NCBI GenBank assembly: GCA_938743325.2
Contig: OW568887.1
Coordinates: 434,001-498,000, forward strand
Length of the DNA: 64,000 nt
From: Pycnococcus provasolii
Taxonomy: Eukaryota > Chlorophyta > Pseudoscourfieldiophyceae > Pseudoscourfieldiales > Pycnococcaceae
Direction: 5' to 3'
Made by a program: the position numbers and the translations under genes. Of the stretch, positions 10,211 through 19,744 are shown piece after piece. How positions within the stretch are numbered: the first letter of the stretch is position 1; the number at the start of each line of letters is the position of its first letter. The notes under the pieces were generated by a model. It saw only the letters and a program-made list of their open reading frames with translations, made no database searches and was not told where the DNA came from.

Positions 10211-10498
10211 CCCTTCCCTTCCTTCCCCCTTGGGCCTCCCCCCGAGCACGTGCACGTTCTCATTGTATTTCTCTTCGCCGCATCCCGGGGCCCTTCATTC
10301 TCACGTCCGCTTTTGATACGCGAGCAGCCTTGTTGTGCTTGTCTGGGCGTATTACCTTAGGTGCGAGCCTCTCAGTTAACGGCTTAAGCATCCTTGTTGT
10401 GCTTGTCTTGCTGAGCCTCCTTAATTAGTATATTCTTGACACACTCACTCACTAGTGCAGTCTGTTTCTTGTCGTCTGAGCTCATACATACCTGCCTG

Positions 10499-13495
10499 AT
10501 GAGTCCTCTGTTCCGGGGATGGCACCGTCGTTCGTCGTCAAGTGAGCGCAATGGTCAGGATGCGGGTGAGGAGAATAGTCGGGATGCGGGTGCCGCTGGT
10601 GGTGGTGTACCTGCTAGTGGTGGTGAGGCTCAGCATCACCAATCTCTGCATCAAGGCGCGTCGTCTTTGGGACTGGGACTCACGCACGCCCCTGTCGTGT
10701 CGTCGCCGTCACAGCCGCCTTTGTCGCCACCTGACTATGGATACACGGAAATTGGGGGCGCAGGCACAGCCGCGACAACAGTGCACAACCACCACCACCA
10801 CGCCGCCGCCGCCGCCGACCCGGAAACCACGGGATCGTGGCTCAGCCCACAGCACGTTAGCACGGCACACGCTATGCAGCCGCCGCCGCCGTATCACGCG
10901 CACATGATGCCGCACCAAGTCGGCGCACACCCCACGCCCGGGTACTACGCACAAGGGACGCCGCAGCCCAGAGAGACGTCGTCTCTCGCCGCGTCGGACC
11001 TGTGGGCGGCACAGCAGGCGGAAGAAGACGACGTCAGGCTGGCCATCGCACTGTCGACTTCAGAAGAGGAGGCAAGACGAGGGTCGCACGGGAGCGCAAC
11101 CACCAACCACGCAGCAACCAACCAGCAGTCGGAAAGCGAAATGATAGCGCTCGCGAAAAGCGCAAGCCTTGCCGAATACTACCTGCACGGAAACCAGCGA
11201 CCAGTCACGCCAGGACCTCAAGGCTCCTCCTCCTCCGCCACCAACACCACGAGTAGTGGAATAGGCTCGCAGGTGATGTTCGCCATGGGAGGGGTGGGCG
11301 CGCACGCACCCACACCCGTCGTCGCGGAGGCGGCGCGCACGCTCAGCGTCAGCTTCTGGGACACGTGCAGCCTCGACTACCACGACTCTATCGTCGACGG
11401 CTTCTACTGCATCTACCAGGACAGCGTCGCCGCAAACCTCTCCGAGAGCTCGAGGCTGCCATCCCGCGAGGCGTCGTTCCAGCCCGGGTGCCTCGAGACG
11501 AGGACGTGCGACAGCCTCGTCGTCGACACGGCGTCAGACAGCGAGCTCAAGGCTCTTCTCGAGGAGGCGCTCGTGAGAAGCCGCAAGGTGTTCAAGCACG
11601 AGCCTGCGACGAGCTTCGCGGTGAACATTGCGCACCTCGTCGCAGACTTTTTCGGGGGCGCCGTCTCAGACGCCGCGGCGGAGGAGGAACTCGTCGAGCT
11701 GTACGGCGCGGTGGCGGTGGCGCGGAGGGAAGATGCGGGCGTCGCGTCGGGCATGCCCACGCCGCTGTGCCTAACAAAGGGATGCGGGCTGCGAAGGCAT
11801 CGTGCGCTGCTCTTCAAGAGCCTGTGCGACGCGGCGCGCGTCGACAAGCTGCGCGCGCTGCACGAGGCGGCGCAGTCGTCGCGTGGAAGTGCTGGCTCGG
11901 ACACCCGCGGGCACGGATCCATGTCGGGCAACGCCGGTGGTCGCGAGGTGCTCGAAGTGGCGCTCGTCTCAAGCAAGCAGTACTGCCGCAGCGACATGGA
12001 CGCCATGTGCGCGGTGCGCGTGGTGGACGGCCTCACGGGCATGGAGGTGACAACGGAGAAGACGGACGAAGAGTACGCGCTCGTTGACCTGATGTTCGAC
12101 GTTGGAGCGCTCATACCGTCAACCGACGTGACGACGCGCCGTCGCGCGGGACTCGTCGCGCCCTCTGCGAGCGAGGTGGGCGACGACACGTCGTCGACGA
12201 CGCCGTCGGGCGTGACCACCCCCAACGGCAAGAATGTGCAAGATGCAAGCCCGATGGGTGCCGGGACGCCTGGGACTGATGCCAGCTACGGGGCGCCGCT
12301 CTCGAGCCGCTGGCGCATCGACAGCGGGGAAATTGAACTGCAGGAGCGCATTGGCATGGGAAGCTTCGGCGAGGTATCGCGAGGCCTGTGGTGCGGCACT
12401 GAGGTGGCTGTGAAGCGGCTGCTCGAGCAGGGGAACATGGGAGAGGGTGTGCGCGAATTTGAGCACGAAGCGAGCCTGATGGCGGGCCTGCGCCACCCCA
12501 ACGTGTGCCTCTTCCTCGGCGCGGTGATTTCGGCTGGCGAGTTTAGCATCGTCACGGAATTTCTCAGCCGAGGGAGCCTGTATCGGTTGCTGCACCGTGC
12601 ATCCGCCACCGCGCCGCCCATCGACCTTAGACGGCGTATGCGAATGGCAGCGGATGTCTGCCGCGGCATGCGCTATCTGCACGGCCTCACCCCGCCGCTC
12701 GTTCACCGAGACCTCAAGAGCCCAAATCTTCTTGTTGATCGCGCGTGGTGCGTGAAGGTGAGCGACTTTGGCCTGTCGCGCCTCAAGGCGCGCACGTACC
12801 TCACGTCAAAGACGTGTGCTGGCACACCAGAGTGGATGGCGCCGGAGGTGCTCCGAGACGAGCCGACGGACGAGAAGGTGGACGTCTTCTCGTACGGTGT
12901 CGTGGTCTGGGAACTGTTGACGCTGCAAGAGCCTTGGAAGAAGGAGGGTCTAAATCAGGCGCAGGTGGTTGGCGCGGTTGGTTTCCAAGGGCGCCGCCTC
13001 AGCCTCGACCACCCTATTCTCGAGCCGCAGGAAAGCGAATTGATTGAGAGCTGCTGGGGGACGAGCTCGGTGTCACGCCCGACGTTTGCAGAAATTGCGC
13101 ACACGCTTAAATCTCTGCTTCGAGACGTCGACCTGCGTGTTGCCGCGGGGACTGACAACAGCGCTCGCGTGCTTGCCGAGAGGCGGCGGCTTGAGCAGCA
13201 GCAGCAGCAGCAGCAGCAGGAGGCGGGGGCGGCTGTGCCCCTACCGCCCGTCAACGTCGTCGCTGCTGCGCCCGTACCTCCAGTCAGAGCCGCTCCTGCT
13301 GACCCTCTTGCTGAGGTTGCCGCGGAAGCCTTCGCGGAGGCGGCGTCGCCGAAGGCGGACAACACGTCGCCTGCTGATGCTTCAGGTGTCGGTTTGAGCA
13401 CACCGAGCGCAAGCGCGACAGCATCAGCATCAGCAGTAGCCCCAACAGCTCCCGCAACCACAGTTCCGAAGTCTCAACTTCTCGTGCCTGACTGA
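10499..13495 (+). CDS. EDR1/CTR1-type Raf-like MAPKKK
   Basis: A 998-aa single-exon protein; the start is the ATG at 10499 (MSPLFRGWHRR). Order: a low-complexity Ser/Gly/His N-terminus; an acidic UIM-like motif EEDDVRLAIALSTSEEEA near residue 175; an EDR1 regulatory domain at about residues 270-540 (SFWDTCSLDYHDSIVDGFY, LCLTKGCGLRRHRALLFKSLCD, then a DLMFDVGALIPS strand); and a TKL-class kinase domain at about 600-870. Kinase motifs are all intact: GMGSFGEV, AVKRL, VHRDLKSPN, DFGLSR, GTPEWMAPE and DVFSYGVVVWE. After it come a Gln run and an Ala/Pro-rich tail. In plants these kinases act in ethylene, stress or ABA signalling; the ligand pathway here is unknown. The stop codon lies in a CTGA tandem repeat. 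Confidence 0.92.
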   Translation: MSPLFRGWHRRSSSSERNGQDAGEENSRDAGAAGGGVPASGGEAQHHQSLHQGASSLGLGLTHAPVVSSPSQPPLSPPDYGYTEIGGAGTAATTVHNHHHHAAAAADPETTGSWLSPQHVSTAHAMQPPPPYHAHMMPHQVGAHPTPGYYAQGTPQPRETSSLAASDLWAAQQAEEDDVRLAIALSTSEEEARRGSHGSATTNHAATNQQSESEMIALAKSASLAEYYLHGNQRPVTPGPQGSSSSATNTTSSGIGSQVMFAMGGVGAHAPTPVVAEAARTLSVSFWDTCSLDYHDSIVDGFYCIYQDSVAANLSESSRLPSREASFQPGCLETRTCDSLVVDTASDSELKALLEEALVRSRKVFKHEPATSFAVNIAHLVADFFGGAVSDAAAEEELVELYGAVAVARREDAGVASGMPTPLCLTKGCGLRRHRALLFKSLCDAARVDKLRALHEAAQSSRGSAGSDTRGHGSMSGNAGGREVLEVALVSSKQYCRSDMDAMCAVRVVDGLTGMEVTTEKTDEEYALVDLMFDVGALIPSTDVTTRRRAGLVAPSASEVGDDTSSTTPSGVTTPNGKNVQDASPMGAGTPGTDASYGAPLSSRWRIDSGEIELQERIGMGSFGEVSRGLWCGTEVAVKRLLEQGNMGEGVREFEHEASLMAGLRHPNVCLFLGAVISAGEFSIVTEFLSRGSLYRLLHRASATAPPIDLRRRMRMAADVCRGMRYLHGLTPPLVHRDLKSPNLLVDRAWCVKVSDFGLSRLKARTYLTSKTCAGTPEWMAPEVLRDEPTDEKVDVFSYGVVVWELLTLQEPWKKEGLNQAQVVGAVGFQGRRLSLDHPILEPQESELIESCWGTSSVSRPTFAEIAHTLKSLLRDVDLRVAAGTDNSARVLAERRRLEQQQQQQQQEAGAAVPLPPVNVVAAAPVPPVRAAPADPLAEVAAEAFAEAASPKADNTSPADASGVGLSTPSASATASASAVAPTAPATTVPKSQLLVPD

Positions 13496-13513
13496 CTGAC
13501 TGACTGACTGACT
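13488..13513 (+). repeat. (CTGA)n tandem repeat spanning the kinase stop codon
   Basis: About six CTGA units. Because the unit is 4 nt, TGA appears in all three frames within 12 nt, so the repeat acts as stops in every frame right at the end of the kinase CDS. Confidence 0.85.
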
Positions 13514-13806
13514 TCCCACCTCTCTCTACGAAGAAAACCAAGGTCCTCAGGGCCTTACCTTAAGTCTTGTAAATTTCTCTCCCTAATAATGGATGAAGAA
13601 CCTCACTCCATCCCCTGAACTGCTGAACGCCTGCCTGACGCCTGAGAAATTGAACGGAGCTGTCCCTGTGGTTTTTTTTCGGCGTTCGTTTCCTTCAGGG
13701 GTTCGTTTCCTTCCCCCGTCCCCTAAGTGCCCTAACCCCGATCTCATCGTCGCGCCGCCGCCACCCGGTCCCTGGTTTTCCCCCAGAGGACGCGTTTCCC
13801 CACACC
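13496..13806. other. Intergenic gap between kinase and Ssf1
   Basis: About 310 bp with no gene. It holds the end of the CTGA repeat and C/T-rich sequence leading into the Ssf1 start. Confidence 0.6.
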
Positions 13807-15009
13807 ATGGCGCGCACCCGTCGTCGCAAGAAGCGCACGCATTTGAGTGATGGCGATGGCGGTCGCTCTACGTCGTCGAAAAACTTGTCCTCTACCTCTG
13901 CCTCTGCCTCCTCTCGTGAGAGGAAGGTTCCCACTTCGCTCGTCGCTCTCCGAGGTCCTCTCGCGCACTCCCTCCTGCCTGAACTGTCGGAGGACCTGAA
14001 GAAGATGCTCTTACCGCACACGCTTTCTAATCTGCGCACGCGTCGGTCGAATACCCTCAAAGATTTCGTGCAGGTTACTGGGCCGCTGGGAGTCTCGCAC
14101 ATGGTCTTATTGTCAGCGACGTCAGCCGCGTCGTACATGCGAATCGTGCGCACGCCGCACGGACCGACGGTGACGTTCAAGATTGAGTCGTACGCACTCA
14201 CGCGTGATGTCGTATCGGTTCAGCGCCGTCCGCGCGCACCCTCGCACGCATTCACGCACCCGCCGCTCGTCGTGCTGCACGGCTTCAAGACGAAACCCGA
14301 AGACGAAGATGGAGAGGCGGTCAGCCTTGCGAGCGTCACGTTACAAAACATGTTCCCCGCCATCGACGTGCGAAGCGCGAGACTGCACGAGTGTAGGCGC
14401 GTTCTGTGCTGCTCGTATGACAGGGAAACGAAACGCATTCAGCTGCGACACTACGCCATCACGTGCAAACCCGTCGGCGCGTCCAAAGCCATCTCCAACT
14501 TTTTAGGCAAGGATGCCGGCGGCGCCGGAGACGGGAAGCTTCCCGACCTCAGCAAGTACGGCGACGTCAGCGAGGCTGTTGCGGGCGTGTTTGGCGGGTA
14601 CGGCAGCGAGAGTGAGGCTGACGAGGATGCGCGCGTCATTCTCCCGCAGGACTACCCGGACGACGCGACGTCGTCCGCGCGTCGTATGGCGGGCAAGGCT
14701 GGGTACAACCGCCGCGGCGAGCAGAGCGCTGTCAAGGTGCACGAGCTTGGCCCGCGCCTGGAGATGAGCATTATGAAGGTGGAGGAGGGTGTATGCAGCG
14801 GCACGGTGCTTTTCCACCAGTACATCAGCAAGACGGAGGAGGAGGCTCAGGAGCTCGAGGAGCGCAAGATGGCGGCGTCGGAGCTCAAGGCGCAGCGCAA
14901 AGCAGAGCAGGAGGCGAACGTCGCCGCGAAACAGGCTGCGCGCGACGCGAAGAAGCGCGAGAAGGCTGCACGAAGAAGCGGCGGCAGCGGCGGCGGCGGA
15001 GGAGGCTGA
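13807..15009 (+). CDS. PPAN: Ssf1/Peter Pan ribosome-biogenesis factor (Brix domain)
   Basis: A 400-aa nucleolar protein of the 60S pre-ribosome, needed for 27S pre-rRNA processing together with Rpf2/Rrs1-type factors. The N-terminus is basic (MARTRRRKKRTH). The Brix domain spans about residues 40-245. It includes LLPHTLSNLRTRRSNTLKDF and the family signature GPLGVSHM followed by YMRIVRTPHGPTVTFKI. The segment LVVLHGF then LQNMFPAIDV is typical of Ssf1. The end of the domain is MSIMKVEEGVCSGTVLFHQYI, and the C-terminal tail is a charged Glu/Lys/Arg helix with a poly-Gly end. Length and order fit the family. Confidence 0.92.
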   Translation: MARTRRRKKRTHLSDGDGGRSTSSKNLSSTSASASSRERKVPTSLVALRGPLAHSLLPELSEDLKKMLLPHTLSNLRTRRSNTLKDFVQVTGPLGVSHMVLLSATSAASYMRIVRTPHGPTVTFKIESYALTRDVVSVQRRPRAPSHAFTHPPLVVLHGFKTKPEDEDGEAVSLASVTLQNMFPAIDVRSARLHECRRVLCCSYDRETKRIQLRHYAITCKPVGASKAISNFLGKDAGGAGDGKLPDLSKYGDVSEAVAGVFGGYGSESEADEDARVILPQDYPDDATSSARRMAGKAGYNRRGEQSAVKVHELGPRLEMSIMKVEEGVCSGTVLFHQYISKTEEEAQELEERKMAASELKAQRKAEQEANVAAKQAARDAKKREKAARRSGGSGGGGGG

Positions 15010-15014
15010 TCATT

Positions 15015-15060
15015 AAGATTGCTCATTCAGTAATGGAATGTACTTTGCTTTGTCCAGCGG
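15015..15060 (+). promoter_or_regulatory. Dispersed 3'-flank element, copy 1
   Basis: It begins AAGATTGCTCATTCAG and includes TACTTTGCTTTGTCCA. A close relative lies at 26359-26405 just after the RPL8 stop codon, and a weaker one at 47928-47979 after the permease. Position a few bases after stop codons suggests a 3'-UTR or polyadenylation element, or a repeat that prefers gene ends. Confidence 0.5.
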
Positions 15061-15477
15061 TCGTCCATTCACACCATTCAGCCCATTCCATGGCGCCACT
15101 CAGCAGCGCGTTTTTGTACATGGCGCTGGTGATTTTGAAGGGAAGGTACTACCTTGATCGCGTCGGTTACATAAAAGTCTTTTAAAAAGACAACATGTAC
15201 ATACCGGGCCCATATAAGGCCATTTTGTTGTGAAAGTATTATGATGGTTTTCACCATCCTCTACCCACCTTTTGATTGTTAACACATGCCGCTTTTCAAA
15301 CAAAAAAAAAAAGAAAAAAATTATTATTCCCAAAAACCACCAAACATCTCCGCGCGCGTCACACACTGCAACAGATGGTGAGGCGCCCGCTCAGCGCTTC
15401 ACCATCTTCATGAATCTCCACCACCTCACGTAGATGCGGGAGATGAAGATTGAAGAATGAACAAACAGAGCTGAGCG

Positions 15478-15627
15478 TAAGGGAGGGGGGGCGAAGCAGG
15501 CCCACCTGGTCGAGTGTGGGGGGACGGGGAGGACGGGGACAGGGGGGGGGGGGGGGGCGTGGAGGACGGGGAGGGGGGGGGGGACTGGGAGGACGGGGAG
15601 GACGGGGACGGGGGGGGGATTGGAGAA
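15478..15627 (+). repeat. G-rich tract with quadruplex potential
   Basis: Many runs of four or more G, including a 16-G homopolymer at 15542-15557, separated by short ACGG or TGG pieces. It lies about 150 bp before the flavoprotein start codon. Potential to form G-quadruplex is inferred from the runs only. Confidence 0.7.
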
Positions 15628-15777
15628 GTGAGAGAAATGCGCCTTGCAAGTTAAGTGGCATCGCCGAGCTGAATTCACGTGAATTCGCGGGTCACTCTCC
15701 TCTCCAAACACAACAAACCCCGGGTGTTGTCAGGCCGCGTCTCTGGAGGGAAAGATTCTGGATCAAAGAACAACTTC

Positions 15778-17625
15778 ATGTCCTTGACGCTCCGCATGGT
15801 GCGTTGGATGCTCGTTGTGGCCATTACCGTTTATCTGTGCCTTGTGCTCGTTGTGGGGGCCATGGCTGAGGTCGCCGTCGCGTCGAGCTCTCTTGGAGGC
15901 GCGGTGGCCTCAAGGGACCCAGTGCCCAGGGAAACCTCGGCCGAACCGCCCGCGCTCGCGGCCGCGCTCAAGGCGGCGTCCAAAGCGGCGTTCGCCGTCT
16001 CCACAGGGAAACCAGCAGCTCGTACCGGAGCCGGGACAGGCACGGCAAGAGGAGAAGGAGCCGAAATGAAACCAAACGCGGAAGACGAGTGGTGGCACGC
16101 CAACGCAGCGCGCACAGTCAAACTCGGCGCGATCAACGGAACGACGCCGACGACGGAACAGGCGCTGCTAACAACAATAAGCTCGTCGAGGTTCGTGCGC
16201 GCCGTGGGAGCGCGGAGGGCAGCCTCGACCGCTGCCGTTGGCGAAGGAGCGACGCTCGTGGGAATGGGTCGCATGGCCGCCGTCGTGGACCTCGACGAAA
16301 TGGGCGGTGCGGGTGGCGAACACGCGCGATCCGTCACCGTCCAAGCTGGCATGGTGTACCGCAAGCTGGCAGAACGTCTGCGCCGCAACGGGTGGGCACT
16401 CACTTCCACGCCAGCGGACGGATCAGCGACAATCGGAGGTGCAGTGGCGGTGGCTGAGACCGGCGCACTGCACGCGGTGGCGAGCGCGCGTATCGTCCGC
16501 GCGAACGGCGAGTCGCACGTCGTCGCAAGCCCGTCGTGGCGCGGACACGGCGCCACCACCGACGACCCCAGCCGTAATGAAGCGTGGAACCCGTTCTACG
16601 GCAGCGTCGCGGCGCTCGGCGCGAGCGGCGTGATCCTCGAGGTGACGTTGAGCGTCGAGCCAACGTACGAGGTGATGAGGTGCAGGAAGGCTGTGAGCCA
16701 ACCGGACCAGTGGAGCAAGCTCCCGCTGGCGGATTCCGTCGCTCGCGTCGTGCACGAGCGTCACGGCACACGGTCGTTGGTTGCGCTCGAGCGCGTTTCG
16801 AGTCGCGGTCGTGAGTCTTTGTGGAGACTCGTGCACGATACCCGCACTCGGCTCGACCTGAATGCATCGGCAGCATGCGTCGACGGAGCAGCGCCCGAAA
16901 CGCTCACGTGGGATGCCGACGCGTGGACTCGCGCGGGTGTGACACGCGGCGACGAGGCGGCGGGTGGAGACGACGACGCATCACCTCCCCACGTCTCTTC
17001 CGAATACTTCGTCGATGTGCAGGCGTGCGGCGCCACGCTCGACGCCGTTGGCACGGCTGTGAGCTCGTCCGCGAATGCCGCCGCTGTGGTGCGGGTGGAG
17101 CTGCGCCGTGTTGCCCCCGATCGACACTGGCTTAGCCCTTGCCGCATGTCGCAGTCGCCTGAGGGATGCTGCGCGACCCGCCTCGTGTACTCCGCGGGTG
17201 CTGGACCCGCGGCGATGAACGCGGTGGCAAGCACCGTCGAGGTGGCAATCGCGCGGGCAGGCATCAGCGCGCGGCCAGGGTGGGGCTCGCTTACCATGTT
17301 CGCGCCAGCTGAGCTCGTCCGTGCGTTCGGCGCGAATCACGCGCACCACTTTGCAACGCTGGCTTCCGAGCACGACCCCGAGGCGAAGTTCCGCGCGTCG
17401 CGCAGCTTGGCGCGCGTTGTCTACGATGCGACAGGCACGGACCGCCAATCTGTGGATCCCACGAACTTCGACGGAGCGCGCGAGTCGCTGAGCAAGCAAG
17501 CTCTGCTCGAGCAGCGCCGCGAACTTGCCTTGGCGGCGAGGGATCGCGCGGTCGAGTCGTCGATGCAAGCATTGCGCGACGCGGAGGCTGCGCGACAGAA
17601 CACTCAGATACACGATGAGTTGTAG
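15778..17625 (+). CDS. Aldonolactone-oxidase-like FAD flavoprotein (VAO/PCMH family), membrane anchored
   Basis: 615 aa from ATG 15778. Residues 6-28 form one hydrophobic span (WMLVVAITVYLCLVLVV), a signal anchor or signal peptide. The FAD_binding_4 domain follows: ALLTTISSSRFVRAVG, LVGMGRMAAVVDLDE, TVQAGMVYRKLAERLRRNGWAL, and the pyrophosphate-binding ATIGGAVA. The C-terminal part resembles gulono/arabinono-lactone oxidases, ending ASEHDPEAKF. Two key sites differ from active family members. The G-S-G-H-S motif that holds covalent FAD reads GARRA (no His), and the catalytic H-W-x-K reads GWGS. It may bind FAD non-covalently or act on another substrate. Convergent with the GT90 gene, 82 bp away. 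Confidence 0.75.
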   Translation: MSLTLRMVRWMLVVAITVYLCLVLVVGAMAEVAVASSSLGGAVASRDPVPRETSAEPPALAAALKAASKAAFAVSTGKPAARTGAGTGTARGEGAEMKPNAEDEWWHANAARTVKLGAINGTTPTTEQALLTTISSSRFVRAVGARRAASTAAVGEGATLVGMGRMAAVVDLDEMGGAGGEHARSVTVQAGMVYRKLAERLRRNGWALTSTPADGSATIGGAVAVAETGALHAVASARIVRANGESHVVASPSWRGHGATTDDPSRNEAWNPFYGSVAALGASGVILEVTLSVEPTYEVMRCRKAVSQPDQWSKLPLADSVARVVHERHGTRSLVALERVSSRGRESLWRLVHDTRTRLDLNASAACVDGAAPETLTWDADAWTRAGVTRGDEAAGGDDDASPPHVSSEYFVDVQACGATLDAVGTAVSSSANAAAVVRVELRRVAPDRHWLSPCRMSQSPEGCCATRLVYSAGAGPAAMNAVASTVEVAIARAGISARPGWGSLTMFAPAELVRAFGANHAHHFATLASEHDPEAKFRASRSLARVVYDATGTDRQSVDPTNFDGARESLSKQALLEQRRELALAARDRAVESSMQALRDAEAARQNTQIHDEL

Positions 17626-17707
17626 CAAGAATACCATGATTTTCTTTTTCTTTTTTCTCTCTTTGAATGATAACTTAAGAAATTACACGAGGAACGCGAG
17701 GCACACC

Positions 17708-19132
17708 CTACGCCTTTCTGCGCACGTTGCGCTTCACGACGCTCCATGAGAGCGCCTTGCCCAGCTTGAACTGGCCAGCCTTGTTATGCCGCTCGTAGCC
17801 CTTGTGGCTCGTGTACTTGACGAAGCTGCTCGACCCTTTCTGCACAAGCTCCATGTCGAAGCGCTGGTGCTTGTGCCACTCCTTGAGGTACTCCACCATG
17901 TACTTTTGGAATTCGCCGTACGCAAGAGCTTTGGTGGCCCACACCAGGTTTCGAGCCGCCATCTTCTCCGCCTCCTTGGGATGATCTTCCGCCCAGCTCA
18001 CCGCGGCACTTACGTTGCCGCACATCTGCTGCTTGTTGGGCGTGTGCATCACCTTCATGAAAGCGCCGAGGTCGTAGAACGGCCGGCTGTAGACGGTCCT
18101 CCACACGGTGGAGGACATAAGCAGCAGCGCGCCGGTGGGAATCATGGGCATGAGACCTCCGGAGAAGGTTTTACCGTCCATGTACATGACGTAGCGGTGC
18201 TGCGCGCGTCCAACCGCGGACGTGGGCTTGCCAACGTGCAGTTTGTGCTCGACCGTCTGCGCGTCGATGAACTTGCGCTGCGGGCACGCGATGAGCGTGC
18301 GCCTGACTGGGCTGGTCTTGGCGGACCCTCGCCAGAATGCCTTTCGGCTCCTCCTAGCTTCGAACGGCGCGCCGTGCGCGGCGTTGGTGATCGTTTGAAA
18401 GAGCTTCGTCCACGGCGGGTCGGCGAATCCTCCCGACTTCGCCGAGGCACCTGGAACGTCCTCGCCCCATACGGTCCACAGCGGCCACGGTATGTCGTAC
18501 GATCCATCGCCGTGCTGCGCGGGACTGAAGATGGGCGGCGGCGCCTTTTCCAAGTCGCCAGGGACGTAGTCGCCCACCTTGTCGTACTCGCGCTTGAGCG
18601 CTGGGTTTTTTGGCACCTTTTTCTTCTTGGGCATCTGCGGGTCGTCCTGCGAGTTCATGACGATGTCGACGTTTGGGATGTCCTTGCCGAGCGGGCTTTC
18701 GAGCAGTTCTAGCAGGCCCCAGAGCCAGTACCAGATTCGGCTCGGTCCACGGTTTGTGTAGTGCACGAACTTGTCGAGTCTGTCTTTGCTGTAAAGTTTC
18801 CCGTCGAGTATTTGGAATCTGTACGTGCGCATGCCAATGGAAGCGGCTTTGGCGATATGTTTGAGCGTGAAGCCGGTATCTGCCCAGTGTTTGAAGTCTT
18901 GTTGTTTGTAGTCGTGAATGGTAGGCCATCGAGGTTCCCCATTAGATATCTTCGGATGACCTTCGGAGCCTGTCGCGATCGCCGAATACGCCCACGACGA
19001 GTGCGCTGAGCTCTCTTCGGAAACGGCCTGTGCACCACCAGCAGGTACTAGTACGAAAACTGCCAGCAAAACGAGCAAGGTGCTACTGCGAGATGGAAAT
19101 GACTGAAAAGAGAGAATAATCCTGTTCGCCAT
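17708..19132 (-). CDS. GT90/CAP10-like glycosyltransferase, secretory
   Basis: 474 aa from ATG 19132 (MANRIILSFQSF); the longer frame starts only with GTG. A signal peptide or anchor lies at residues 10-36 (TLLVLLAVFVLVPAGGAQA). Family marks are DIVMNSQDDPQ, the FWRGSAKTSPVRR motif of CAP10/POGLUT proteins, and HRYVMYMDGKTFSGGLMPMIPTGALLL, which corresponds to the conserved sugar-nucleotide segment before the membrane-proximal helices. A Lys-rich insert KKKKVPKNPALKREYDK is unusual. The family includes O-glucosyl and xylosyl transferases of the ER/Golgi; donor and acceptor cannot be told. No ER-retention KDEL is seen; the C-terminus is basic (KRNVRRKA). Confidence 0.75.
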   Translation of the reverse strand: MANRIILSFQSFPSRSSTLLVLLAVFVLVPAGGAQAVSEESSAHSSWAYSAIATGSEGHPKISNGEPRWPTIHDYKQQDFKHWADTGFTLKHIAKAASIGMRTYRFQILDGKLYSKDRLDKFVHYTNRGPSRIWYWLWGLLELLESPLGKDIPNVDIVMNSQDDPQMPKKKKVPKNPALKREYDKVGDYVPGDLEKAPPPIFSPAQHGDGSYDIPWPLWTVWGEDVPGASAKSGGFADPPWTKLFQTITNAAHGAPFEARRSRKAFWRGSAKTSPVRRTLIACPQRKFIDAQTVEHKLHVGKPTSAVGRAQHRYVMYMDGKTFSGGLMPMIPTGALLLMSSTVWRTVYSRPFYDLGAFMKVMHTPNKQQMCGNVSAAVSWAEDHPKEAEKMAARNLVWATKALAYGEFQKYMVEYLKEWHKHQRFDMELVQKGSSSFVKYTSHKGYERHNKAGQFKLGKALSWSVVKRNVRRKA

Positions 19133-19744
19133 GGCCACGCGAGCGAGGCACTTTGAACGCTGTGCTGTGCTGTCAGCCACGGCACCCAGATATAGAATTT
19201 AGATCTCTCTCCACGTTTGCGACTACCCTTAATCGAAACTACGATAATAAAATGGCGTCGCGACTCGCGGGAGGATGATGGAGTGGTGGAGAAGATGTTG
19301 TGCATACAAGCAAAGCAGTTTGAGACAGACAGACAGCACACGAACTTTATTACATACCACCTTCTCCTACGGTGAACTTGGTTGGCGTTGGCGCGTATCG
19401 GCGCATGCATCTCGAGACTCGACGTACTGCTTCGTGCTCTCGACGACTCTCTCGACGATGATAAATGTTCAGCAGATCATCCGCGGTGACGTTCGTTCCT
19501 CCTCGGTGCTTTCATCGCGCGCGTTTTCGTCTTCGTCTTCGTCTTCCTCTTCGTCTTCTCGTCGCCTTTTATCTCGACATACCACTAGGATGGTAAATTG
19601 GTAAGCGTATGCGGTAACTTATGCGTCCTGCATGCAGCCTGCTTTGCTTTACCTTTACTTGCCCTGAAGTTGTCGTTGTCCATTTTCGTCCCTTCTTGTT
19701 GAAACCTCCTTCGCTTCACTCTTCAAAGGCAGTCCACGGGCCCC
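19133..19744. other. Divergent promoter region with possible upstream exon
   Basis: Lies between the GT90-like gene (minus) and the small coiled-coil gene (plus). It holds a (TCTTCG)n-like repeat at about 19527-19560. An open frame from ATG 19458 encodes a Ser/Arg-rich leader (MINVQQIIRGDVRSSS...RRLLSRH) ending at GTAAGC (19601). If the segment 19601-19728 is spliced out, this leader joins the next ATG frame without a stop. Confidence 0.5.

Larger units (their letters stand above)
8867..10498. other. Long intergenic region (about 1.6 kb)
   Basis: Divergent gap between the coiled-coil gene and the EDR1-like kinase. It contains C-rich tracts (8935-8970), an interstitial telomere-like tract at 9492, a perfect 9-bp-stem hairpin at 10188-10210, and a trinucleated GAATG/GGGGCCGAATG repeat near 10065-10105. 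Several short open frames at 9198-9606 show no recognisable domain. One of them (about 9207-9461) encodes an Ala-rich peptide ending VHIIPYISDEFGNDEFC. They could be exons of an unrecognised split gene or fossils. Confidence 0.45.
15010..15777. other. Intergenic region with G-rich tract
   Basis: No gene. It holds a dispersed 3' element at 15015-15060 that recurs downstream of RPL8, an A-rich stretch at 15300-15330, and a strongly G-rich stretch at 15478-15627. The ORFs across the G-rich stretch are Pro/Arg or Gly artefacts of base composition. Confidence 0.6.

Noticed and set aside
15359-15711. Pro/Arg-rich minus-strand ORFs
   Set aside because: Translation of the G-rich tract only.
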